Below, one piece after another: positions 39,804 to 49,819 of a stretch of 64,000 nucleotides of DNA. Origin of the DNA: Entophlyctis helioformis (Eukaryota; Chytridiomycota; Chytridiomycetes; Chytridiales; Chytriomycetaceae); contig JAHLKH010000055.1 of the NCBI GenBank assembly GCA_025526915.1, positions 62,001-126,000 of the forward strand. Direction: 5' to 3'. The translations under genes were made by a program, and so were the position numbers. Under the pieces are notes generated by a model. It was given only the letters and a program-made list of their open reading frames with translations, was not told the origin of the DNA and did no database searches. Position 1 is the stretch's first letter. Every line of letters starts with the position of its first letter.

Positions 39804-42800
39804 TTAGATGGTGGGCGAGGCCGTGGCACATCGAATGCGGGTGGTCGCAGTGGCAGTGAGTGTGTCTGTCACTGTCGTTGTGATGCTAACCACGCGTGTG
39901 ATTGTGATGCTCGGTGTTGCTGTGCATGTGCGTGTCGTGGTGGCTGTGGCTGTCATGGCTGTGGATGTGGCTGTCATGGTTGTCCCGTCGCCACCTACAT
40001 GCCAGTCCATCACGTCCATGCAGACAGACAAGTCAGTCGATGGTGCTTGTGCACACACACACACGCCACCAATGCAGTATGCAGTGCGCGACGTACATGC
40101 AGGCAGATTGCACGTGTCGCCCGTGTGGCCAGGTGCGATGCACACACGCGTGCCCTCTCCTCGGCATTCCTCAGAGACGAAGAGGTTGTCTGGCAGCGGT
40201 CCATACAGGCCGGCGTTGTTCTCAAAGTAGCTGCAGCCATCTCATCACATCCGTGGTCAGCGAACTGTGCCGTGGTGAGCGTCTCACAGCACGCCATTCA
40301 CACGCCATCCACACTCACAAGAACGCCTTGTCGACCCTGCCGAGTGATGCTGGCAGCTTGCCAGAGAACCCGTTGTTGCCCAGTCGCAGATCCTCGAGCT
40401 CATCAAACGATCCCAGAAACTCTGGCACGGGTCCAGACAGCTGGTTGTTCTCAAGGTGCCTGTCGTGGCATCCAGATCCACATGGTGTCAGCAACTGTCC
40501 TTGTCGCATGCCGCACATCCTGCACATCCTGCACATCCTGCACATCCCCGCCAGCAAGCCTCACAGTCGGACAAGACCCGTCAGGTTGGCAAACGAGGTC
40601 GGGATGTGGCCCGACAGGCGGTTGCCACTCAGAGACAGCGACGACAGGCTGGTCATGTTGCCAAGCGATCGGGGAATGGGTCCATTGAGCTGGTTGTTGT
40701 CCAGATACCTGCCCCTCGACTGTCAGTCATTAGCGACCAGCAGTACATGACGCCATTCATGACACCATTCATGATGCAGTCCATGGCATACTGCGACACG
40801 TCGCGACATGTTGCAATACATTGTGGGATGGCAGGATTCTTACAGATGGTACAACTGCATTGCTCCCATCCAGCCAGGAATACGGCCAGAGAACCGATTG
40901 CCACTCAGATCCCTGCTCTCGCGCAACATGGCCAGTCCGTATGTGTGACGCTTGGCACTGGCAAGCCTGTAAGTGTCTTCATTCTAGAATGAGCGTCATC
41001 AGAGCAGAGCAGCGTACCTGGCAAGCCTGTAAGTGTCTAGACCACTAGCGGGCTTGCCAAGCGGCGAAATGTGCCTTTTATACGCTGCAATCCTGCGGCG
41101 CAGAATTGCGGCCCATGTGATTGGCCGCGGCCAGGCTGGAGGCGCGGCAATGGTCGGTGCCACTCCTTACAGCCCCCCTTGACGAGAGATCCCCATGAGG
41201 CGGTTCCTCGGCACAAGAAAGAGAGGCAGCATGAGCATTACCAAGCCGAACGCCTGCAATACGATTGCTACGACGCAGGGGAACAGAGGCGTTGCGATCC
41301 ACTGGAACAGGCACGCGGTGAGTCGGTTGAGGCGTGGGTGGGCGGGCATCCAATAAAGCAGCCAGGTACTGGTCCAGCAGATCAGGTGCAGTCTCGCGCA
41401 ACTCGGCCTCTGAGCGGTACTCGTTGTGGTGCGGTCCGTAACCGAGGTATGAGACCACAAACGAACGATGGCCGTTGCGAGCGACCTTGTGTCCAACAAT
41501 CGCATCAATCTCCCACTCAGCTGCTGCAGGATCATCAGCAAAGGCGACTGCAGGCGGCTGAGCAGGCAGTGGCCGGCCAGGGAAAGCAGCGGCTGGATCG
41601 CGGTACGGCTTCAGCAGACGGACGTGGAACCACGGATGCAGACGATGCATGGTCGGATGCAGAGCCAGCTTGCAGTTGAGACCATCCAGTGCGGCGTTGA
41701 CCTCTGTGATCGGGAATGGACCCAGCCAGTTGGGCAGGAACGCATTGGGGCGATGCGTGTCGGTGGGCCACACAATGCCGGCGGCTTGCAGCATGACCAT
41801 GTCGCCGACTGCGTAGGCAGGAGCATCACGGCGGTGGCGATCGGCGTTGCGCTTCTGCTGTTCCTGAGCCTTGACCAGGTTGGCTGTGGCATCCACGCGA
41901 GCCTTGTCAATGGCGGCGAGCAGGTCGCGGACAGCAGGTGGCGACGATGCAGCAGGCTCGTGTGGCAGCGTGCGAGGCTCGAGACCAAAGGCGAGGAAGT
42001 ACGGAGCATAGCCGGTCGATGCACTTGGAGCAGAGTTGAGTGCATGGACAGCCGCATCGAGCATGTGCTCCCAGTTGCTGCCGCGGTGGTTGGCGTACTT
42101 GGACAAGTAGTCTGGGAACGAGGAGTACATAACAGCGTTCGCGCGGCTGGCCTTGATGACCGTCTTCATCTCAGCGACTGTGTCCTCGTGCATGGTGTTG
42201 TTGAGCGTCTCGATCATGAACTCGTCAGGGGCATCCGCGTTGCGTTGCATGGTGATCAGGGAGGGGCCCCAGTCAGAGAGCGGCTTGTTGGCAGGCGGGA
42301 CAAACGCGCGAATGACCTCCATGGCCTCCTTGACGATGTACGATGGGCGGAAGAGGTCGTTGCCCATCTGGATCACCTGGCGGTAGGAGATCTCGTGTCC
42401 AGATAGCATGATCGGTCGGATAGTTGACGTGTACCAATCCTTGGCAGCACCCGCAAGGCAGCTAGCCATGGTTTGGATGCGGCTCGCATGCGTGTCATAC
42501 ATGGCAGGGCACTTCTCAAACGCGGCGTCGAGATCCTCGATAAGCTGGCGCCACTGGTCGGCCCGAACGACCTGTGACAAGGACGGATCGCAGCTGAACG
42601 AGAGCTTCTTGATGAGATCCATAGCCTCGCGGTGGCGGCCAGAGATGTAGACCGAGAGTGGCAGGCTGACAACATCGGCAGATGGGTCGGGCTCGGCCTC
42701 ATTCAAATACGGCGTATACGACGGCGGGCGGAGCGATGGGTCCCGTGTAGTCTTCGGGTAGAGGCGGCTGGTGGCAGTTGCTGCCTGGAAGGAGGCCGTG

Positions 42801-42952
42801 GCAGAGGCGTTGAGGCTGTGGCCAAGCAGCTGCTGGCTAGGCAGCGAGTGGCCCGCATGGCGGCTGGCAGGATGGCGTTTTTGGCTGAGTGGCGAGTATT
42901 GCTGGTCGAACGAGTTGCCAGCGTCCACTAGGAACGGGTTCTCAATGTCGGT

Positions 42953-43012
<60 letters not shown>

Positions 43013-45299
43013 GGGGGGTGGCTGCTGGGCGTCCTGCTGGTTGCCTTCGTCTGGGTCGGTAAAATTCGCGGCGAGCTCGAGAAAATAATCGGACCACTGT
43101 CGGCGGCCGGCGGGCGTTTGGGAGGCGGCGTCATTGAGCATCGCCTGCTGCTCAGGCGTGAGCGTCAGGCTGAAAGGCGGTGAGGGCACCCCGTCGATGA
43201 CGGCCGCTCTGACGACCGGATTGCCGGCACGACGACCAGCATGGCCACCAGCACCAGGCTGGCCTTGACTGCCAGAGAGGGGCATGGCAGTCAAGCAAGG
43301 GCAGCAAGAGAGAGAGAGAAAACGAGAGAGAGAGTGTGTGTGTTGGTACGAGCTGTGAACTTGTTCACTGCGACGGGGAGTGGTCTTGTGACGCTTGGCA
43401 CTGGCAAGCCTGTAAGTGTCTTCATTCTAGAATGAGCGTCATCAGAGCAGAGCAGCGTACCTGGCAAGCCTGTAAGTGTCTAGACCACTAGTGGGCTTGC
43501 CAAGCGGCGAAATGTGCCTTTTATACGCTGCAATCCTGCGGCGCAGAATTGCGGCCCATGTGATTGGCCGCGGCCAGGCTGGAGGCGCGGCAATGGTCGG
43601 TGCCACTCCTTACAGTATGCCAGTCAGCCATTCATCCATCCATTCATCCATCCATCCATCCATCCATCCATCCAGTCGGCACCGCGTGCATCCGTCTGCA
43701 TATGGACAAACGCACAGGCTGTACAGCTTTGGGACATCCGCAAGGAACCGTGGAATGGTGCCGCTGACTCGGTTGGACGCAAACGAGATCGTGTCCAGCT
43801 TGGGCAGTGTCGTGACCCATCTCGGCACAGTGTCGCTGAAGAGGTTCTCGTCAAGATACCTGCATTCCACACACGCCGTCCCATGCCGTGCACACGTCAG
43901 CCTCGCCAACAGCAGGGAGAGCCACCACAATCACATATTGGCCGTGCGACACAAGCAACGCAAGCAACGCAAGCAACGCAAGAAACGCACAGTGACGTCA
44001 GGTTCTTGAGGTCAGCCAGTGAGTCAGGGATCGGATCGGTCAGGTTGCATGCGCGGAGATCCAGGATCTCCAGCTTGGAGAGACGGCCAATCGTGCTTGG
44101 GATCTGTCCGCCGAGCGGGTTGCTGAGCAGGAACCTGCCGACCAGCCACAGCCGCCACGTCGCGTCATCCAGTCAGTCAGTCAGCCAGTCAGTCAGACAG
44201 ACAAGCAAACAAGCGGCCACTTGCAGCTGTTCAAGGTTTTCGAGCATGCCGAGCGAGGGTGGAATGGGGCCAGACAGCTGGTTTCGGTCAAGGTCCAGCG
44301 ACGTGAGATTGACAAGGTCTCCCAGCGATGGCGGGATCGGCCCCGTGAGCTTGTTTCCCCACAGGTAGAGGCCGGTCAGGTTGATGAGACGCCCGAGTGA
44401 GCTGGGGATCGGGCCGGTGATGTTTGTGCTGTAGATCCCGCTGCTCGGCCGTCCCACTGCGGTGAGTTCCAGGCACAGATGCGGATGCTGCCTGGCGCAT
44501 GGAATGGCGATGCCACAGCAGCAGCAGACACGGCAGACACGGCAGCTGTGCAGAACCACAGATGGACTCACAGGGTCGTCAGGTTGGTGAGATCGCCCAG
44601 CCAGTCGGGCAGCACTCCTGTCAGCGGCGTGTATGTGATGCCACTGTCCCGCCATCCAAGCAAGAATGTGCCCAGTCAGCGCCAAGTCAAGCCGCGTCGA
44701 TCTGCAAGCGCACACGGCCCATCGCAGCCTGCACTCACAGATACCGGAGACTGTGCAGGTTGCGGAACGAGTCTGGGATGGGGCCGTCAAACTCGGCATT
44801 GATGTCACTGCGGCAGCAGAGAGGCAAGCGCATGCACTGCAAGTCAGCACGACGTCTGGCCAACATGGGACTGCTGCGGCACGCGCCATCCAGCCATCAC
44901 GCCAGCCACAGTCCACTTGCAGTCTGTTGAGGAACGCCAGATTGCCCAGCGAGGCGGGAATGGGTCCAACAGGAAGATCGTTGCTGTTGAGCGTGCTGTC
45001 AAGGGAAGCGAGTGTCAGCCGCCGTCCACGAGAACGCAGCCGTGACAGCAGCAGCAGCAGACACACAGCTCGATGATGTTGCGGTTCTCGGCGTCGCACT
45101 CGAGGTATCGCCTGTCCGGGTCGGTGCAGCAGTTGATGCCAGGCTCAAAGACCGTGGGAAACGCCATCTGCACAAGCAGACAGTCGGGAGGCAGAGGCGA
45201 GGACATGCTTGCAGTGGGGCTGACGACAGAAGACGAGCGGGAGAGTGCAGCAGGGAGTGCAGCAGCGAGTGCCGTCCATGGCATTCCCTCGCCCGCCAT
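39804..45299 (-). CDS. Secreted plant-type leucine-rich-repeat protein, intron-per-repeat, hosting a retroelement
   Basis: The start MAGEGMPWTALAAALPAAL looks like a signal peptide. It is followed by a cap with PGINCCTDPDRRYLEC and then about a dozen repeats of the plant class (xGxIPxxLGxLxxLxxLxL), for example NKLTGPIPPSLGDLVNLTSL and NQLSGPVPEFLGSFDELEDL. Exons 45299-45067, 44995-44921 and 44807-44739 were placed; several more follow. Most exons end after the first two bases of a Leu codon, so introns fall between repeats. The intron at 44920 has a GC donor (GCAAGT). The intron between KLYSL and DLSGNRFSGRIP holds the LTR element 40944-43614. The C-terminus has a Cys-rich stretch (CNLPACTSRTAYCIGGVCVC) and a long Thr-rich tail, probably O-glycosylated. 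No kinase domain follows, so it is an extracellular or wall protein, not a receptor kinase. Confidence 0.8.
40944..41171 (-). repeat. 3' LTR of the element
   Basis: 228 bp, one difference from the other LTR (C at 41049 where the 5' copy has T). It contains an internal direct repeat of about 21 bp (CTGGCAAGCCTGTAAGTGTC twice). The stop codon of the element's open frame lies inside it at 41078. Confidence 0.95.
41078..43294 (-). CDS. Gag-like / integrase C-terminal / chromodomain fusion protein of the element
   Basis: 738 residues without interruption. An acidic N-terminal part carries a glutamine run encoded by CAACAG repeats (about residues 95-117). A Gag-capsid-like helical part follows (QWRQLIEDLDAAFEKCPAMYD, AKDWYTS). 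Near residue 370-390 it passes abruptly into integrase sequence (WEHMLDAAVHALNSAPSAST, GYAPYFLAFG). Then come the GPF/Y module (NWLGPFPITEV, HPWFHVRLLKPY) and a chromodomain (WEIDAIVGHKVARNGHRSFV). The Gag zinc knuckle and the whole enzymatic core are missing. The last 31 residues are encoded by the 3' LTR. An open frame across a large internal deletion suggests the fusion protein is kept or the deletion is recent. Confidence 0.88.
42952..43012. repeat. (CTGTTG)n hexanucleotide repeat encoding polyglutamine
   Basis: Tandem CTGTTG units on the plus strand, read as CAACAG (Gln-Gln) in the minus-strand Gag-like protein. Confidence 0.95.
43302..43342. repeat. GA-rich then GT microsatellite in the element leader
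   Basis: GAGAGA runs interrupted by AAAAC, followed by a GT run, between the 5' LTR and the start codon of the element's frame. It is the third GA-GT compound repeat in the window. Confidence 0.85.
43387..43614 (-). repeat. 5' LTR of the element, with TATA box
   Basis: 228 bp. On the minus strand it reads TGTAAGG...GCGTCACA. TATAAAAGG at about 43517-43525 (minus) is a good TATA box for the element's transcript. Confidence 0.95.
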
Positions 45300-45396
45300 T
45301 TTATGTCTGGCTGCCCGAGCGAGCGCTGCAATCACAGCATCTCGCGAGGCTTGCAACTCCGCTCGCTATTGATAATCAGGGGCTCCCCATATCAAT

Positions 45397-47473
45397 ATGG
45401 CTGATGACGATACAGTGTCAGACCTCTCAGACGACGATATTGGCAGTGCCGCCAGTCCTTACATCGGTGGGCGGTCTTTGTCTCCTGCAACTGGATGGGC
45501 ACAGCTGCTGTCCGTTCGCGTCGACGAGCTCGTGTCCACCTCGCAGCGCACTGGTACCTCAGTCCTCGTCAATCCAATCCACAAGCACCACGTCGCGTCA
45601 GCAACAACAAAGCCAGCAACGGCAGCGGGACAGGCGGCACAGCGACCGCATGTTGTCATACAATGCCACCAGCCATCGCAGCGCCTCATGCCATCGGATT
45701 CAGCTGTTCATATCCCAGAGCCGCTCGCCACACCGCCTGCCGACACCCTCTCGGCACTAGCCGACTTGCACGAGTCGCAACGCGAGCTTGAACAGCAGAT
45801 GGACGATGCAGAGGCCATGGTATCCAAGCTGCTTGAACGGTGCCAGTCGCTTCTGTGTCCGCCGCCCGAATGCGAGCTCCGATGGCCAAAAAGCGGCGTG
45901 CCATCCACTCTCGACGCCTATGTCGACTTTCTTCAAGGTGTGTACGAGGCTGATGTTGGCCCTCGCATCACAGTCACATCGCGCCGCGTTGCGTTGCGTC
46001 CGGTGCTTACACACGGCATTGTGGTTGGACAGACCAGACGACCGGTCTCCAGGAACAGCTGTACAGGAGTCGCACACCTCGGTTACTGCATTCGCTTGGA
46101 GATGCCGGGTCCTCGCTGGCCGAATTCTACAGTGTGGGCATGAACGATGACGGGCAGCTCGGGATTCCAAACTGCCCAGACACGGGCGGCGTGCCCTGCA
46201 GCACAACGTTCCGTCGATCGATGATGAGTGCATGCCGGCCGACCAAGCTGGTGTGCGGGTCGATGGGCGTGCTTGTGCTTGCCGACGGCCGGCTGAGCAG
46301 CTGGGGATTTGACGAATGCAGCGGCCGAGTGAGCGGGGGAGTCAGCGAATGGGTGCCAGGCATCGTCGACATCCCAGCGGCAGTGGTTGACATGGCGTGT
46401 GGCGAGTACGTCTCCTGTGCGGTCGATGTCCATGGCCGTCTGTGGGCATGGGGTGCGTTCAGGGTACGTGTTCCTTGACCTCACCACACGCGTCTGTGAT
46501 GAGCGCCAGCTGATACGCATGCATAGGATTCCAAAGGCGACCGGATGTTCAGCAAGACCTGCCCAGTGTCGCTTAAACCGCAGCGACTGCACTTTATGGA
46601 TTTTGCAATCTCGGTCAGCGCGGGCGAGTCGCATCTCATCGTGGCGACACGCCAAGGCCGCATCTACACGTGGGGGATGAACGAGTTTGGCCAGCTCGGT
46701 CGTCCGTACCGGCCTTCTCTCCTCTACACGACTTTCATGGACCTAGTACCCACACAGGTGGTGCTACCGACTGAGGCTGTTGTTGCCCAGGCGACCCGCG
46801 TGGCTGCCTGTGGATTCAGCTCGTTTCTGATGGGCGAGCGGCGTGGCGTGTGGGCGACGGGAAAGAACGGCTACGGCGAGCTCGGTGTCGGTGATGCAGA
46901 GCCACGATCCTGGTTCATTGCTGTGCGGACATTTGAGAGCCTGCGCGTGGTGCAGATCGCTGGCGGCCTCCACCACACGCTGTTCCTTGACGATCAGGGT
47001 CAACTATGGGCATGCGGTATGACTATAGATAGTTTGCTGAGAAATGTGCTGGCGAGCATGGACTGGTGCTCACATATGGTGCTAATGGGCAGGACGGAAC
47101 ACTTATGGGCAGCTTGGAATACCTGGACACGAAGCCTTGCTGACACCAACACGAGTCCGTGGCTTGCCACCCATCCGGTCCATTGCAGCCGGCACAAGCA
47201 GCCACCATTCATGTAATCCAGACGCTCTCTCCTGCATGCGTGTTGGTTGGAAAATCTAACCGCCGTGTATGGGCTGACGCTGCTGCTGCTTCAGATGCGA
47301 TTGACGTCCATGGCAACCTGTATGCAACGGGCCAGGGCGACTACGGCCAGCTGGGCCAGAAGAATGACAGGGACAGCAACGTGTTTTTGCAAGTCCCGCT
47401 CAAAGACCGCCGCGCAATACTGGTTGCCGGTGGGACGCATTTCACCATTGTGGCCATCGCCCCTCGCTCATAG
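45397..47473 (+). CDS. RCC1-repeat (beta-propeller) protein with N-terminal coiled coil
   Basis: The start MADDDTVSDLSDDDIGSA gives an acidic N-terminus. A helical, coiled-coil-like stretch follows (ALADLHESQRELEQQMDDAEAMVSKLLERCQ), and after introns a set of RCC1 blades: GMNDDGQLGIPN, GRLSSWGFDECSG, GRIYTWGMNEFGQLG, GVWATGKNGYGELGVGD, NTYGQLGIPGHEALL and GNLYATGQGDYGQLGQ. About six or seven blades form one propeller. Such proteins act as nucleotide exchange factors or scaffolds; which applies here is not visible. Introns lie near 45940-46060, 46462-46520, 47018-47093 and 47215-47292, and exact borders are uncertain. It starts 97 bp from the divergent LRR gene. Confidence 0.8.
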
Positions 47474-47486
47474 CAAGCACGAACGA

Positions 47487-49598
47487 ATGAATAATCGTTG
47501 GTTGTCAATACGGCTGGTTTTATGGATGGATCGCATTCCGACACGCGACTGTGAGCAGGCGATACGCAGCCTTGAGAAACGGCTCGCTGGCCTACCGCAA
47601 TGGGCATCGCTGCGTTCGTTGGCAGCGTCCCAGGTTCGGTCGGCCGTCAAGGCTGGAACCGCTTTGGACATGCAAGCCATAGCTGTCACTGTGCGACGCC
47701 TGGCGACCGACGCTGGCTTGATACCCGACATGTCAGCACACATGGACCGGCTGCCGCCATCGTTGATCGAGTATCTGGTGCGGCTGCCCGTCTTCCACCT
47801 TCACAAGCACAGGCTGGGCAATATCGTGCTTGACCGAAAGCTGCGGGCTTTGGTATGGCGGTCGTGTTTGCATGGCCCGTATGAGCCGCTGCCGCCCACG
47901 TTCCAGTCGGTCTCGGCCGACCACGGCGACGCCATCTACGACATGTACGCTCGAGGAGGAACTCTTGAATGCTGCAGGCAGCTGTTGCTAACGCAGTTTT
48001 ACCAATGGCAGGTGTGCCGGGTACATGGACGGCCGACCCGTGCTCGCCGACATGGCATCCCAGTACACGTTCATGCGGCGGCTCGAGCGCGTTGTGACGT
48101 TTCTGGTGGCCCGCAACCAGCCAGCCTCCGATATGGACAGTCCCAGTCTCTTCAACGTGCAGCGACACTGGATCCCGACATCGATTGCCGTTCTGCACGT
48201 ATGCGACGACGACTCGGACGATACGAACGTGCTTGGCGGTATGACGCAACGGTACCTGGATCTCATGCTGTGCAAGGTACATGTGTTCCGCCAAGTTAGG
48301 ATAGCCGCGCAGACTTGATAACCCCGGCTTGGATGTGCATAGGATGACGAGAGCATGGCCGAGCGTGTGATGGTGGATATGGATCACCATGTATATCAAC
48401 ACGACGCGGAGCTCTATGACCACATCCACGCTGCTATGAGGAGCGTGCCAGGTACACACACCACACTGTGGTCGGCAATTCTTGGTGATTTGTTCATTGG
48501 GCATGTCGGATTGGACACGGCTGCGCACATACATACGCTCTTGATGGCAGGGTCAATGGAGGGGACGGGAGATCCAAGCCGGCCGACCATCGAGACGCTG
48601 TGTGGATGGGCAGGGACGTGTCTGGCGCTCAGTGTCCGACAGTCTCTGAAGAACGCCAAAGGGGTTCGTTTGACCTGTTTGAGCATGCAGGTCTTGCATA
48701 GTCTGACGCATTGGACAGGCAGGAGAGATGCTGGACGCACTGCACAGCCAGCTACCACGTGTGACGCCATCCATGCTTGCACAATCCCTCGACGCGACCT
48801 TCTTTTCCAGAGTGCGGCAACCCGCTCCGTCGCCTCTGACGGCTTGGGCTGTCAACGGCACGGGCTCTGAAGACGACCTGGTCGCATGGGAAGAGCAGCA
48901 GCGGCAACGCCAACTGGCGCCGTGGCAAGCCCGACGCGACCGACGCATCCAACACCGACGGCGGCTTCTTATTCGCAGTCAGTCGCCTGTCTCGCCAAGA
49001 TGGATGCGCTCCACTCACTGACACCGTCAACGAGGCAGGATGGCAGCGAGTCACACGGCACTTGATGACTTGGATATCCTTCATTGATGCTGTTCGGTCC
49101 ATCCAGTCGGCAAGACCTCGGTCGCTGCATCAACCTGCCACTCTGCCGACGGCGCTCGAGACCACGTCGCCCACTCTGCACGCTGCTCCACAGGACAGTA
49201 ATGGTCGCGGCAGTGGTAGTAGCGCTGGGAGTGGCAGTGGCAGTAGCAGTGCAACCCCTCTCGCACAGGCGATCCACCGTCAAGGGAAGCCGGGATCCAT
49301 TCTCGCGTCCGTGATTGACAGTATCCATTGCCGTGCGTCATTGACTGCCATGCATCTGTGCATGCACTCCAACTCACATCCAAGCGGACCAGTGCTGAAA
49401 CCAGACAGCCGGGACACGCAACATGCACGCCAAGACACGCAGCGGTTCATGGGCCTGTTTGGCCAGGCCCAGGAGCGTGTGCTGGGACACCGGCTGCAAG
49501 GCGACAGCGTGGCGGCCTTTGCCTCGCTACCGCCCGCACAACGCAAGAAGATCGGCAGTCTGCTGGACAGTCTGCTCGCCGCCGACGCAGCTGACTGA
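47487..49598 (+). CDS. Hypothetical multi-exon protein, not recognised
   Basis: The first exon begins MNNRWLSIRLVLWMDRIPTRDC only 13 bp after the RCC1 stop; Met 47523 (MDRIPTRD) is a roomier start. Helical stretches follow: SLEKRLAGLPQWASLRSLAA, LDRKLRALVWRSCLHGPYEP, FMRRLERVVTFLVARNQPA, YQHDAELYDHIHAAMRSV, and near the end a Ser/Gly-rich linker and QRFMGLFGQAQERVLGH. At least four introns are likely (near 48276-48342, 48450-48480, 48660-48720 and 49000-49060), and one frame change near 48010 lacks splice signals. The bipartite helical composition suggests a soluble scaffold protein. No motif allows a function. Confidence 0.55.
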
Positions 49599-49819
49599 CT
49601 GAGTGATGACTGTCCAGCTGGCATGCATGCCGACTGGCTGCCAAGACAAACACAAAGACGGCTGAGCGAGTGTGGGTTCATTGGTGTACAAGAATGGAAT
49701 ACATAGAGAGAGTGCGGCTGGGACAAAGTGTCCAGCAAGCGTCTCGGGAAAACGGTGTGTAGGGGGTGGCAAAAGAGGGCAGCAGCAGCAGCGAGGCGTG
49801 CGCAAAGAGCAGACGAGGA

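Larger units (their letters stand above)
40944..43614 (-). mobile_element. Non-autonomous Ty3/gypsy (chromovirus-type) LTR retrotransposon
   Basis: A 2,671-bp element bounded by two 228-bp LTRs with TG...CA ends, flanked by the perfect 5-bp target duplication GTATG (40939-40943 and 43615-43619). Its single open frame joins a Gag-like region to an integrase C-terminus and chromodomain. Protease, reverse transcriptase, RNase H and most of the integrase core are absent. A purine tract AAGGGGGG (minus, near 41173-41180) borders the 3' LTR. No clear tRNA primer site follows the 5' LTR. It lies in an intron of the LRR gene in the same orientation. LTR identity of 227/228 indicates recent insertion, which needed enzymes from an autonomous relative. 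Confidence 0.93.

Noticed and set aside
39768..40750. Plus-strand frames over the 3' part of the LRR gene
   Set aside because: They are antisense to LRR exons with clear repeats; Cys/His-rich composition comes from the Thr-rich tail codons read backwards.
40944..43614. Element considered as an autonomous Ty3 retrotransposon
   Set aside because: No protease, reverse transcriptase, RNase H or complete integrase core in any frame between the LTRs.
45397..47473. RCC1 gene considered as the Ran exchange factor RCC1 itself
   Set aside because: An N-terminal coiled coil and irregular blades with no recognisable Ran-binding features; left as an RCC1-repeat protein.
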